64,000 nt of DNA, taken from Bacteroidales bacterium (GTDB taxonomy: Bacteria > Bacteroidota > Bacteroidia > Bacteroidales > P3). The DNA lies in contig JAQVXZ010000013.1 of NCBI GenBank assembly GCA_028708845.1, positions 1-64,000 of the forward strand, written 5' to 3'. A program made the position numbers and the translations under genes. The notes under the pieces are model-generated. The model was not told where the DNA came from, ran no database searches, and saw nothing but the letters and a program-made list of their open reading frames with translations. Positions 52,173 through 63,100 of the stretch are shown piece after piece; positions within the stretch are counted from its first letter, which is position 1, and each line of letters opens with the position of its first letter.

Positions 52173-55100
52173 CTATTTAACAATTAGCTTTTGAGTTCTA
52201 TTGATATCTGAGTTTTGAATTCTGATATAATAAACTCCCTTCGCTAAGTTGTTAAGGTCTATAGTTTGTTCAATAGTTCCACTAACTGGTTTAGCATTAA
52301 TTGTGTTAAGGATTCTTCCTTGAACGTCGCTTAATACAATCTTAGTTTCACCATTAATTCCACTAACTACTAGGTTTGTTTGGCTTGTTGCTGGGTTAGG
52401 ATACATCATAATTGATATATTTTTCTCTGAAGCGTTATTTAATCCAAGTGTTACAAAGCTTTGGGTTATTCCATAGGTTGTATCCGATGTTATTGCATAA
52501 GCTCTGAAATTATAAGCAGTACTAGGAGATAAGTCAATTAGCATATATTGTATTGAACTACCCGTTAGGGGCACCGTGATAATTGTCCAATCACTTTCTC
52601 CTTCTTCTTTCCATTCAAAACCCTGTGAGGAAATCGCTTCACTTCCTGCTGTAATTGTACCACTTAGAGTTGCTATTCTTCCTGAGGTTGGCATTATAGC
52701 ATTTGTTATTACGGTTGGTGGTGTGATGGAAAGAGTTGTGAAGTATTCAGCCTGTCCATAAACAAGACCTGTTGCTGTTGTTGCATAAGCTACATATTCA
52801 TACTGAGTATTTGGTGTTAATCCTGTTAGGGTATGAGTTATTGTATTGCCCACTAATGTTTCAGTGATTATTGTTGGTGTGCTTGAGCTTATAGTCTTCC
52901 ATGCAAATCCTTGAGCTATTATAACTTCATTTCCAATTGTAATTGTACCATTTAAGTTTGCTGCATATTCTGTTATTGATGTTGCTACATTTGTCTCAAC
53001 AATTGGCAGCACTATCGCAAGAGTTGTAAAGGTTTGAGTTAGTCCATAAGATGTTCCTGATGCTGTCGTTGCATAAGCTCTATATTCATAATCTGTATTT
53101 GGCATTAAACCTGTTAGATTATGGGTTATTGTATTGCCAGCTAAAAGTGATGTTATAGTTGTCCATTGAGTTGTATTTGTTAATCTCCATTCAAAACCTT
53201 GTTCTATTATTGCTTCAGTTCTTATCGTAATCGTTCCATTTAAGGTTGCAGTGGTTTGTGTTATTGAAGTTGCTTGACTTGTTACTAATGTTGGTGGTAT
53301 TATTGCTGGAGTTGTATAGGTTATTGTTTGTGATTCATTAGAAAGAGAACCATCAGGACAAAGCGTCTTGGCGAATATTTGATAATTGGTTTGTAAAGAA
53401 AGCCCAGAGATCGTAGTTGTTGTGTATGTTGTGTAAACTGAATCCCAAGATGTTGCTGTTTCTGATTTATAATAAATATACCATTCTGCATCCGTTGTAT
53501 TCCCAGGCGTAACAGTAATATCCATAGTTGTTAGGGATCCTTGTGTAGAAAGAGATAGTGGAGGAGAACATATATTATTACTATAGTCAATTACTAAATC
53601 ATCAATAAGAAGCATTGCATATCGGCCAACTTTACCCTCTGCAACTAAAGCAATATAGGTTCCTATGCCTGAATAGTTATTTAGTGAAATTTCTATATCC
53701 TGCCAAACTTCCAAATCAGAATTGTTTCGAGCGCCAACAGGAACAAATGTTGAAAAATCATTAGGGTCTGTCATTATTCCAACTACAATTCCTGTGTCAA
53801 TTCTAAGAGAGTACATTTTGAATGAAAGGGTTAAAGTATTTATTGGTATTATTGGGTCTATTTGATTTAAAACAGCTACTGCTCTTTTGTTTTCCCAATA
53901 TGCACAAAAATACAATGCACCCGTTCCGGAATACGAAGGAGCGTTTATATGAGGATAAACATTAGCATGGTCAGTATAATTTGATAGGTTTCTTGTCCAA
54001 CAAGGCACATAGGAACTTGGTCCATTATAACCATAAGAGTCAAAGTTTTCTGTATATGGAATTTCTGAAATTGTTTGACAAATGGTGTTGAAGTATTCAC
54101 TTGAACTGACATTTGAATATGTTCCATCACTACATATAGTTTGTACATAAACTTCATATGAATTATATTCTCTTAACAAGTCTAATCCTGTAATTTGATA
54201 TGGAATTGAAGAAATAATAACTTCATTCCAAGCTGAAGATCCTACTTTTCGATATGAAATTTTCCATTCTGTATCTCCACTATCTGCTGGTGTGAATGAT
54301 ATATTGGCTGTTGTTGATGTAATATCTGAAACGATTAAATCTGTTGGGGGTTCACAAATAGTATTATTTTCAAGAACTAATTCATCAATAAAACCATAAG
54401 CAGCCCCTGTTGTATATTCATTTTTAAAAGCAATATGTCTTCCTAATCCTATATATGTGCTAAAAACAACTTCGTATTCTGCCCAAGTGTTGATAGTAGA
54501 GGATTGAATTGTTTGGACAGGTACAAAGGTAGATGCATCTCTTGGATCTGTCATAACTCCTACAATTAATTTATCTGTCAAAGAAAAGTTCTTATAATAG
54601 AAGTTAGCCTTTATTGAAGTTATAGGAATATATTCATCAATAGTCTCCATTGCAATAATATTATATGTTCCTGGTGATTCTGCGTAAAAAGTCAAGCAAT
54701 TATTAAAATATCCTCCAGTATCAATAAAAGGATAATTCTCTTGATTTGTTGTTCTAACCCAACAATCTGGGATTATAGAGTCTCCTGTATTCCACCAATC
54801 AAAGTTTTCTTCGTATGGAAGATATGATATTGGATAACCTCCCACAGTAAATAATAAAGGATCAGTCCAATCGCTATGATCATTCCAATCACTCGGATCA
54901 GACCAATCTCCAAAATCGCAAACAGCTCTTGCTCTTACTTTATGTACTGAGCATGCATCAAAAGGTAAGTCTATTATCTGAGCAGGATTATTATATGATG
55001 ACCAAGTATATGAATAAGTCCAATCTGTTTCTGATTCATCTATAAATTCAAGCTCATACATAGGAGCACTATGATCATCCCATCCAATATAAAGTTCATA

Positions 55101-56483
55101 AGACACTATACTTGTTGCATTTAAGCCTGTTATCTTTTGACAAATTGCATTAACTAAAACCTCGTCAACAAATACACTACCACTTGCTGTTTTCTTACGA
55201 ACAAATGCTAAACGATGATTGCCAACCAAACAACTTAAATCAAATTTCAACTTCTCATAGTTGGTTGTTAATAGAGTGTCTGCAGAACCAACTAATATAA
55301 AATTAGCATTACTTGCTGTTGCATTTAAGTCGCCTTGACTAACATCCATAGCATAAATCAATAAGTCTGGATTATATAAATCAGATGATTTCTTTGCCCA
55401 GAAAGTCAATTGTTCTGCTCCAGTAAAACTAATTATTGGGCTAATTAACCAATCGTTATTTTTATGGGCTTCATCGGTTGAGCTTGACTCTCCATCATAA
55501 CCATGCATACAAATAGCAGAATTGCCATTTTTAGGACTATCTGAGCTTTGCCAATAATACGCAGTATTTACTGAGTCTATATTAAACCAGCAATAGGGAG
55601 CTGTCTTATTTCCTGGCTCAACATAAACGTCATCCCAAGGGTAATCAAAATCTTCATACCAAGGGAGCATAGTTATTGCATCGCAAGCTGTTCTAAATGT
55701 AATAGAATAAGACCAATCACTATATCCAACATGTCCATTTTGCTTTACCCTTGCTTTATATATTGAAGAGTTATTTAAATTTAGAGTATATGGATTTGTA
55801 GTTGTAAAAACTCTTTCTGCATATTCCCAATCTGTTTCTGAGGCTAACATATATTGAATATTCCATGCAAAACCTGTGGGGTCATTCCATCCCAAATCAA
55901 TTCCAGTAGAGGTTGGATTTGAAACTTGAAGCAAAGTTGGGGTTGGATATAATAATGAAGAATATAAATTAGGTCCTGTAAAGTCATCTAAAAACACTCT
56001 CGCTCCATTTTGATCTACAACTTTAAAAGCTACATATATATTCTCTCCTAAATATTCAGATAAAGCAACCTCCTTTTGAGTCCACTGAGTTGAACCATAT
56101 CCACTATAAGCAATACGATAACCTTCATCAAAAGAAGATAGTTGATTATCTGTTGTTGAAATTAAAACATATAATTCTGTTCCTATTAGTTGTTCGGAGA
56201 ATTTGCACCAAAACCTAATAGTATTTAGTTCCTCTGTAATAGATAGTTTAGGAGTAATTAAATAATTTACGTGACCCTCTATTTGTTTATCAACACTGGC
56301 ACAAGATGTTCCTATTGGATTGTTTGAGGTGTGTCTGCTCCAAGACTCATTTCCTTGTGTTGTTGCTTTTGTCCAACCCTCTGGCGGGAAAACAGCTCCT
56401 TCGAAACCTTCATTTAATGCTGTTTGAGAGAAACCTGTAATAGCAAAGGTTATTGCCATTAAAAAGAATAAAAATCGTTTCAT
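52173..56483 (-). CDS. Giant T9SS adhesin-like protein, choice-of-anchor-J and FN3 modules (1436 aa)
   Basis: A predicted surface or secreted protein. The signal peptide is MKRFLFFLMAITFAITGFSQ. Four jelly-roll modules of the choice-of-anchor-J type follow, starting at NEGFEGAVFPPEGWT, LPWYEDFDYPWDD, LPYEENFDWWNTGD and IPYTENFDSYGYNG, each ending in a strand such as VFLDDF or YGFIDELVLE. FN3-like modules alternate with them. Three tandem ~90-residue units of another FN3-like kind (TATLNGTIT, AANLNGTIT, IATLSGTIT) lie before the T9SS type A tail over the last ~80 residues (MMYPNPATSQTNLVVSG to RTQKLIVK). A run of four short repeats (DWSDPSDWNDHSDWTDP) interrupts one FN3-like module. Ligand unknown; adhesion is inferred. 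Confidence 0.82.
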   Translation of the reverse strand: MKRFLFFLMAITFAITGFSQTALNEGFEGAVFPPEGWTKATTQGNESWSRHTSNNPIGTSCASVDKQIEGHVNYLITPKLSITEELNTIRFWCKFSEQLIGTELYVLISTTDNQLSSFDEGYRIAYSGYGSTQWTQKEVALSEYLGENIYVAFKVVDQNGARVFLDDFTGPNLYSSLLYPTPTLLQVSNPTSTGIDLGWNDPTGFAWNIQYMLASETDWEYAERVFTTTNPYTLNLNNSSIYKARVKQNGHVGYSDWSYSITFRTACDAITMLPWYEDFDYPWDDVYVEPGNKTAPYCWFNIDSVNTAYYWQSSDSPKNGNSAICMHGYDGESSSTDEAHKNNDWLISPIISFTGAEQLTFWAKKSSDLYNPDLLIYAMDVSQGDLNATASNANFILVGSADTLLTTNYEKLKFDLSCLVGNHRLAFVRKKTASGSVFVDEVLVNAICQKITGLNATSIVSYELYIGWDDHSAPMYELEFIDESETDWTYSYTWSSYNNPAQIIDLPFDACSVHKVRARAVCDFGDWSDPSDWNDHSDWTDPLLFTVGGYPISYLPYEENFDWWNTGDSIIPDCWVRTTNQENYPFIDTGGYFNNCLTFYAESPGTYNIIAMETIDEYIPITSIKANFYYKNFSLTDKLIVGVMTDPRDASTFVPVQTIQSSTINTWAEYEVVFSTYIGLGRHIAFKNEYTTGAAYGFIDELVLENNTICEPPTDLIVSDITSTTANISFTPADSGDTEWKISYRKVGSSAWNEVIISSIPYQITGLDLLREYNSYEVYVQTICSDGTYSNVSSSEYFNTICQTISEIPYTENFDSYGYNGPSSYVPCWTRNLSNYTDHANVYPHINAPSYSGTGALYFCAYWENKRAVAVLNQIDPIIPINTLTLSFKMYSLRIDTGIVVGIMTDPNDFSTFVPVGARNNSDLEVWQDIEISLNNYSGIGTYIALVAEGKVGRYAMLLIDDLVIDYSNNICSPPLSLSTQGSLTTMDITVTPGNTTDAEWYIYYKSETATSWDSVYTTYTTTTISGLSLQTNYQIFAKTLCPDGSLSNESQTITYTTPAIIPPTLVTSQATSITQTTATLNGTITIRTEAIIEQGFEWRLTNTTQWTTITSLLAGNTITHNLTGLMPNTDYEYRAYATTASGTSYGLTQTFTTLAIVLPIVETNVATSITEYAANLNGTITIGNEVIIAQGFAWKTISSSTPTIITETLVGNTITHTLTGLTPNTQYEYVAYATTATGLVYGQAEYFTTLSITPPTVITNAIMPTSGRIATLSGTITAGSEAISSQGFEWKEEGESDWTIITVPLTGSSIQYMLIDLSPSTAYNFRAYAITSDTTYGITQSFVTLGLNNASEKNISIMMYPNPATSQTNLVVSGINGETKIVLSDVQGRILNTINAKPVSGTIEQTIDLNNLAKGVYYIRIQNSDINRTQKLIVK

Positions 56484-56556
56484 CGCTTTGAATTTTAGGT
56501 GAAAGTAAAAATAAATATTGTATATATAATCCTATAAATATGCTAAATCGAGACAA

Positions 56557-56587
56557 CAAATCTACATATTTTATTATAAGAAACAAA
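56557..56587 (-). promoter_or_regulatory. Promoter of the 1436-aa T9SS gene
   Basis: On the minus strand TTTG (56587-56584), a 19-base spacer and TAGATTTG (56564-56557) match both Bacteroidota promoter elements. The leader to the ATG at 56483 would be about 67 bases. Confidence 0.7.
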
Positions 56588-56937
56588 TTTTAATAAGTTA
56601 AAAATATACAAAGACATCTCCTATCCTATATAAGCAAACAGTATTCAAATCATAGATCAAACCCCTTATGATCAATTCTAATCATAAGTTTTCTCCTAAA
56701 ATTGCCATTAGCTTAGTGCTTTGACAATAATAAGGAATTTGAATCACTTAGAGACTTATCTCTTGTTCAGAAATAACTTTAAATTTTTACCAACTTCGAT
56801 TAGATTTAATGTATAAAGATAAGAGAAAAGAAAATACTAAGAAAGGAAGCAATGAATCGAAGAAAGAAACTAGCGAAACGAAGGAATAATTAATTAATAC
56901 GAAGAAATAAATTACTGAATCTTCGTTTCAATACCCA

Positions 56938-57064
56938 AAAGATGTACATGATTTACCCCAAATGATGTGCATCTTTCGTAGTGAAAGATGTACATCATTT
57001 TATTTAAGGAAATCTGTTTGGGAATTTTGATAAGAAAGCTAAAGGACTTAATCCCATTGTTTCT
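56938..57064 (-). ncRNA. Candidate structured RNA with three-arm switching hairpin (copy B)
   Basis: This is the same element as at 51917-52043, with the arms at 56938-56954, 56960-56977 and 56983-57000 and the promoter-like box at 57071-57078. I saw no base difference from copy A over the hairpins. Confidence 0.3.
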
Positions 57065-57118
57065 ATTATGCAAATATACGAAAAATATCTGTAAAATCAA
57101 TAGTATTATCATAAAAAA

Positions 57119-57148
57119 GAGTGGCTACTTATTTAAAAGTAACCACTC
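57119..57148 (-). terminator. Rho-independent terminator of the second giant T9SS gene
   Basis: Identical stem to 52098-52127 followed by Ts on the minus strand, 45 bases beyond the stop codon at 57194. Confidence 0.85.
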
Positions 57149-57193
57149 CTTAGTGTTGAGATTTTAGAGTTTAATTAACCCTATCTCTATTTG

Positions 57194-60100
57194 CTATTTA
57201 ACAATTAGCTTTTGAGTTCTATTGATATCTGAGTTTTGAATTCTGATATAGTAAACTCCCTTAGCTAAGTTGTTAAGGTCTATAGTTTGTTCTATTGTTC
57301 CACTAACTGGTTTTGCATTAATTGTGTTAAGGATGCGTCCTTGAACGTCACTTAATACAATCTTAGTTTCACCATTTATTCCACTAACCACAAGGTTTGT
57401 TTGGCTTGTTGCTGGGTTAGGATACATCATAATTGATATATCTTGTCCAATAACGCCATTCAATGAACCAGGTGTAAATGTTAATGGAAGTCCGTAAGTT
57501 GTTTCGCTTAAAGTTCTTCCGTAAGCTCTTACATCGTATGACATTCCATTTGTTAGTGTATTTGCAGTTGCTGTGATAGTTGTTACCCCAGATGCCGATA
57601 TATTTATTGCATCATCCCAAGCCTCTGAACTTAGTTTGTATTCAAATCCCCTTGCTTCAATAGCTTCTGTCTTTTCTACGATCTTTCCATAGAACTTTGC
57701 AGAAGTTGGAGTTAAAACTTTCACAGAATCAGTTGTTACTGTTGGAGGAATAATCGCAAGGGTTGTAAATGTTACAGTGTTACCGTATGTTTTTCCAAAT
57801 GTGGTTGTAGTTACATAAGCTTTTACTGAATATCCTGTGTTTGCACTTAACATAGTTGCTGTATATGTAAATGGTGTTGTTCCATTTGTTACTTCTTGAT
57901 CAGTCCAAGTGCTTGCATCATTTTTCTTATATTCAAAGCCTTTTGTTAATATTACATCAGATGTTTGTACATATGTCCCATTAAATATTGCTGTTGTTTG
58001 TGCAATTTGTGTTGATGGAACAGTAGTTGTAACTGTTGGTTGAATTGGAGCACTTGTTGTAGTAAATTGTTTTGGTATCCATGAAGAATATCCTGTTCCA
58101 CAATTTCCTCTAACATATACTGTATATGTTGTACTCGGATTTAGTCCTGTTAGATTATAATTAGTAGCTGATACTGTTTGTGGTGAGCCAGTTGTTCCTA
58201 GTCTTACTTCCCATGATGATTCTGAGCCACCTGCTGTCCAAGACATGGTTGCTGAAACGTTAGAAGGATTTACTGTAATATTAGTTGGTGATGGGCAAGG
58301 GTTAGCATTAATATAATCCACAACAATATCATCTATCCAATAATAATAAATTGCAGATACTGTATTTTGTCTAAATGCAATATAGTTATTGTAACCTGTT
58401 AGTGTTGTTGTTGCAAATGTAACTGTATATTCAGTGTATGATGTTGTAGTTGGTTGTATTATTTGAACGCTTTCAAAAGAAGTTAAAACATTCGGATCTG
58501 ACATTACACCAACTTCAATTGTTCCTGAAGAGGCTGTACTTTCAGCCATAGCCCAGAATTTAACCTTTAGTGTGTTGATATCTGCACCTAGTTGAGGAGT
58601 AACAGCATATGTTGGAGCTCCGACAGCAGAATGTATTTCTAAACTTGAAGGTGCACTATGAACTCTTGAAGCAGCAGTAGATACTTTTGGATATCCATTG
58701 TATATTACAGGTCTAGACCAGCAAGCAGGGAATTCTCCTGAAGCTAGTGCATCAAAGTTTTCTGTCCAAGGGAAAGATGTTATTGCATCACATGCAGTGT
58801 TGAAGTTCTTTATTGCACTTGCGTTTGAATATGAACCATCAGCACATAAAGTTGTTACATAAGCTTGGTAAGGTGTGCTTGATGTTAACCCTGATATTTG
58901 ATGAGGGTTTGTATAAGCAATTTCTTCCATCCATGTTGTGCTTGCAGAAGGTTTATAGTAAACTTTCCATTGAGTATCTGTTATGTTTCCTGGTGTAAAT
59001 CCTATATCAGCAGTTGATAATGTGACATTTGTAGCTGTAATATTTGTTGGACGAGCACAAGCAGGTATTAAGTCAATTGTTAGTTCATCAAGATAACCAT
59101 AAGAGCTTGTAGATGTATAAGGAACCAAAAATGCAATATAATGACCTAGTCCAGTATAATTACTGAAGTTTGCTTCATATTCAGTCCATGTTGTTGTTCC
59201 TGTAATTGTTGTTATTGTGTCAAATGTAGAAGCAAGTGTAGGATCTGTCATAACTCCAACAATTAATCTATCTGTTGAAGAAGAATTCTTGTAATAGAAT
59301 GTTGCCATTAATGTATTTATAGGAATTGTTGCATCAATTGGTGTCATTGCTGCAATATTATATGTTCCTGCAGTTCCTGCATAGAAATATAAATAATTAC
59401 CTATATATCCATTTGTTTGAACATAAGGACGGTCAGCATAAGTTGTTGTTCTAACCCAACAAGCTGGCATAATAGTTGTTCCTGTTCCGTAAGTGTCGAA
59501 GTTTTCAATAAAAGGTAATGTTGCTATCGCATCACATGGTGTACGGAAGTTTAATGTTGCACTTGCATTTGAATATGAACCATCACCACATAAAGTTGTT
59601 ACATAAACTTGGTATGCTGTGCTTGCTGTTAGTCCTGTTATTTGATGAGGGATTGTGTAAACAACTTCTTCAATCCATGTAGAGCTTGCAGCAGGTTTAT
59701 AATAGATTTTCCATTGTGTGTCTCCAGCATTTCCTGGTGTGAATGTTATATCAGCAGCTACTCCTGTCACATTTGAAACTGTTATTGCTGTTGGACGAGT
59801 ACAAGCAGGTATATAATCTACAACTAAATCGTCTATATAAAAATAATTAGTTGCAGTATTATATTGAGACTTGAATGCTATGTATGTTCCTGTTCCTGTA
59901 TAAGAACTAAAGTTTACCTCAAATTCTTCCCATATAGTAATTGCTGTTGGCGAAACTGTAGTAATACTATCAAATGTTGTTGCATCTGTAGGGTCAGTCA
60001 TTACACCAACAATAAGATTACTCGTTACACTTCCTTTTCTCATTTGGAATGTTGCCATTAATGTATTAATAGGAATACTAACATCAATAGGAGAAGCAAC

Positions 60101-63100
60101 TGCAATATTATACGAACCTGTTGTTGCGTAAAAATACAATGAAGCTGGAGCACTATGGTTAGTTGTACTCAAATATGGATATGTTGAGTAAGTAGTTATT
60201 TTATTCCAACAAGCAGGAAGGGTATTAGATGCTGTTCCATAAGTGTCGAAGTTTTCTGTATAAGGCAATGTTGTTATTGCATCACATGCTGTACGGAAGT
60301 TTAAAGTGCTCATTGGGTATGAAAGTTCAGTACCACAATTATTAACTACTTTTACTTGGTAAGGTGTATTTGCAATTAATCCTGTTAGTGTATAAGGATT
60401 AGTATTTATATTTAATGAATCTACCCATGAAGTAGCGGATTGTGTTTTCCAGAAAACCCACCAATCTGTAACATAAGCTTCATTGGATTGCCATGCTATA
60501 TTTGCACTACTTTCTGTTATATTAGAAGCTACTAAATTAGTTGTGCTAGGACATGCTAATCCTATAATTTCAACATTATCAATTGATGCACCTGGTTGAG
60601 TTCCGCCTGTACCATCATTACGCCATACAAAAACAAGTTGTTGTAGTGAATTTGAGTATTCAGAACCTAAAGATACAATTGCATTTTGCCATGTAGTAAC
60701 TAAATTTAAACGTTCTGAAACTTTATATATGTCAGAAGGAAGAGTTCCTGGAACTACAGCAACTCCAATTGGAATTAAATAAGCATATATATAGTCAAAA
60801 GTACTTTCTCCTCCTGCTTTCCAGTCGAATGATAGTGCAAATTCTGGATAGGCATCAAATTCTATTAGGGTTGTTGCCATAGTTACTGATGCTGTACCAA
60901 TTGTATATTGAGCATTTGTGCCATTATTATCAGAAATATACAATCCGTTTCCTGTACCATTAGCTCCTGGAGCCCCAATATACCATTTATTGGTTTGGGT
61001 TCCATTATATAGAGTCCATGTGTTATAGGTAGTAGGGTCTTCAAAATCATAAGAATATGGTAATGTCATTGCTGCTGCAGGAAGAATAACTTTTTTAACA
61101 GGTGTCCAGTTTCCTAAACAACCTCTTTGAACTGCTACCCAAACAGAATCTCCAGCATTAAAGCCTGGTATTACATAAGGAAGTGGAGTTGCTGTAGGAA
61201 TTGGTATTATTATTGCTGTCGTAGGATCAAAAGGAGTAGTTAGGTTTGTTGCATAAGCTATATTATATCCGTCACCATCGTCTCCTACATCTGTCCAGTT
61301 AACAGAAATTGATGTTGTTGAAGCTGCTCCAACTGTTAGTCCTGAAACATTTGGACACTCAGGAGCTAATTCAACAGTAACATCATCGATATAAATATTA
61401 TTGCCATAATTAGATGTAGCTTTTAAAGCAATGTATCGTGTGCCTATAGTTCCTGTTGGTAAGAGGAAAGTATATTGATACCAACCCTCTGTTGCAACAA
61501 CTGGTGCTACTGACATGCTTCTTGCAACTGCTCCTAATAGAACAGAGTCTGTTAATGATTGGCTTGATGCAACATATAAACTAACCCTTTCTAATGGAGA
61601 AATATATGAAGTACTAGCATCTCTATAAATCCAAAAACTTACTTGCATATTTGAAGTGAAATCAAATGCGGGAGATATCATAGTAGTCCATGTTCCTGCC
61701 GTATTAGGAGTTGAAAAACAGTTAAATTGCGCCATATTTGTTCCTCCATGAGGAGCGCATGTTGGGCTTGTTCCTGTTGTTTGTGTTCTCCAAAAGCTAT
61801 TTGCTGCTGTTCCAGAAGCTCTAAGAGTCCAACAAGATAATCCTCCTTCAAAACCTTCAGTCCAAGGGAAGCTTGTTATTTCACCATCAAAACATGGAGT
61901 AGTGTAAGTGATTGTTTGTGTTGCATCAGAAAGAGTTCCATCTGAACAAAGAGTCTTAACATATATTTGGTAAGTTGTTTGTAAAATAAGATTAGGAATT
62001 GTTGTTGTTGTTGTGTTTGTATAAACCGAATCCCAAGTTGTTGTTGCTGATGGTTTGTAGTAAATATACCATTCAGTATTAGTCATGTTTCCTGGTGTGA
62101 ATGTAATATCCATATATGTTCCTAATCCAGTTGCTGTAAGATTTGATGGTTTTGCACAAGCAGGGATTTCTGATATAGAAACATCATCTATATTTAAATA
62201 GTAACCTCCTTTTGTATTTCTAACAAATGCTATTTGATAATCTCCAATAAATTGACTTAAATTTATTTCATATTCAGTCCAATCACTTGCTGGAATTACA
62301 GTATTAGGCATTATGTCAACAAATAAACTTGTGTCAGATGCTATTTCAACAATTCCATTTGTAGCTACATCTAAAATCTTAATAGAAAGCACATCTGTAT
62401 ATGTTGAATATCCTTTTGCCCAAAAGCGTAATCTTTCGTTACCTGTTAAAGAGAATGTTGGAGTAATCATCCAATCTCCTAATTGAGCAGTTGTACTTCC
62501 TGTGTACATTTGCATAGCACCACTTCCAGTACGAACATATGATGATGTAGTAGTTTTTCTCCATACATCAGTTGTACTTGCACCTCCATTTATATTTGTC
62601 CAGCACCAAGGGTGAGTTCCTGTGTTTAATCCAGCTGCAACATACCAAGCTCCCTCAAATCCTTCCGACCAAGGGAAAGTTGATATTGCTTCGCATGGCA
62701 TTCCTGCATTAATTATTGGTGTTGGATAGGTTGTTTCGCCAGTTGAACAAACAGCATATAACCTAACATTATAAACAATACTTGGTTGAAGTCCACTTAA
62801 TGTAAATGGATGAGAATATGCATCTACAGTCTGCCATGTACTACTATCTAAAGGTTTGTATTCAACAATCCATGATAAAACATTAGCGTCATCAGCTGAG
62901 TTCCAATCCAATTCAATAGAGGTTGAAGATATGATTGTTCTTACTAAACCAGTAGGTATTTGACAAGTTGGAGATAGATCAATTGATAAATCATCAATAT
63001 ACATTGAATTTGTTGCTCCATATCCTTGAACCTTAAAGGCAATATGTTGACCTGTTCCTGTGTAGTTTTCAAAGTTTACACCGAAAGTTTGCCAAGTACT

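Larger units (their letters stand above)
51871..52420. repeat. 550-bp duplication, copy A (T9SS tail, terminator and hairpin element)
   Basis: It matches 56892-57441 at a constant offset of 5021 bases with no indel noticed. The non-coding part (51871-52172) shows a single difference in ~300 bases by eye, while the coding part (the last ~80 codons of both T9SS proteins) has about nine differences in 250 bases. Confidence 0.85.
56484..57193. other. Long intergenic region between the giant T9SS genes
   Basis: It holds the promoter of the 1436-residue gene near its left end, an AT-rich stretch without recognisable genes, then purine-rich words (GAAACGAAGGAAT) and copy B of the 550-bp duplication with the candidate RNA and the terminator of the gene on the right. 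Open frames in it are short and unconvincing. Confidence 0.55.
56892..57441. repeat. 550-bp duplication, copy B
   Basis: Partner of 51871-52420 at offset 5021. It spans the hairpin element, the terminator and the last ~80 codons of the larger T9SS gene. Confidence 0.85.
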
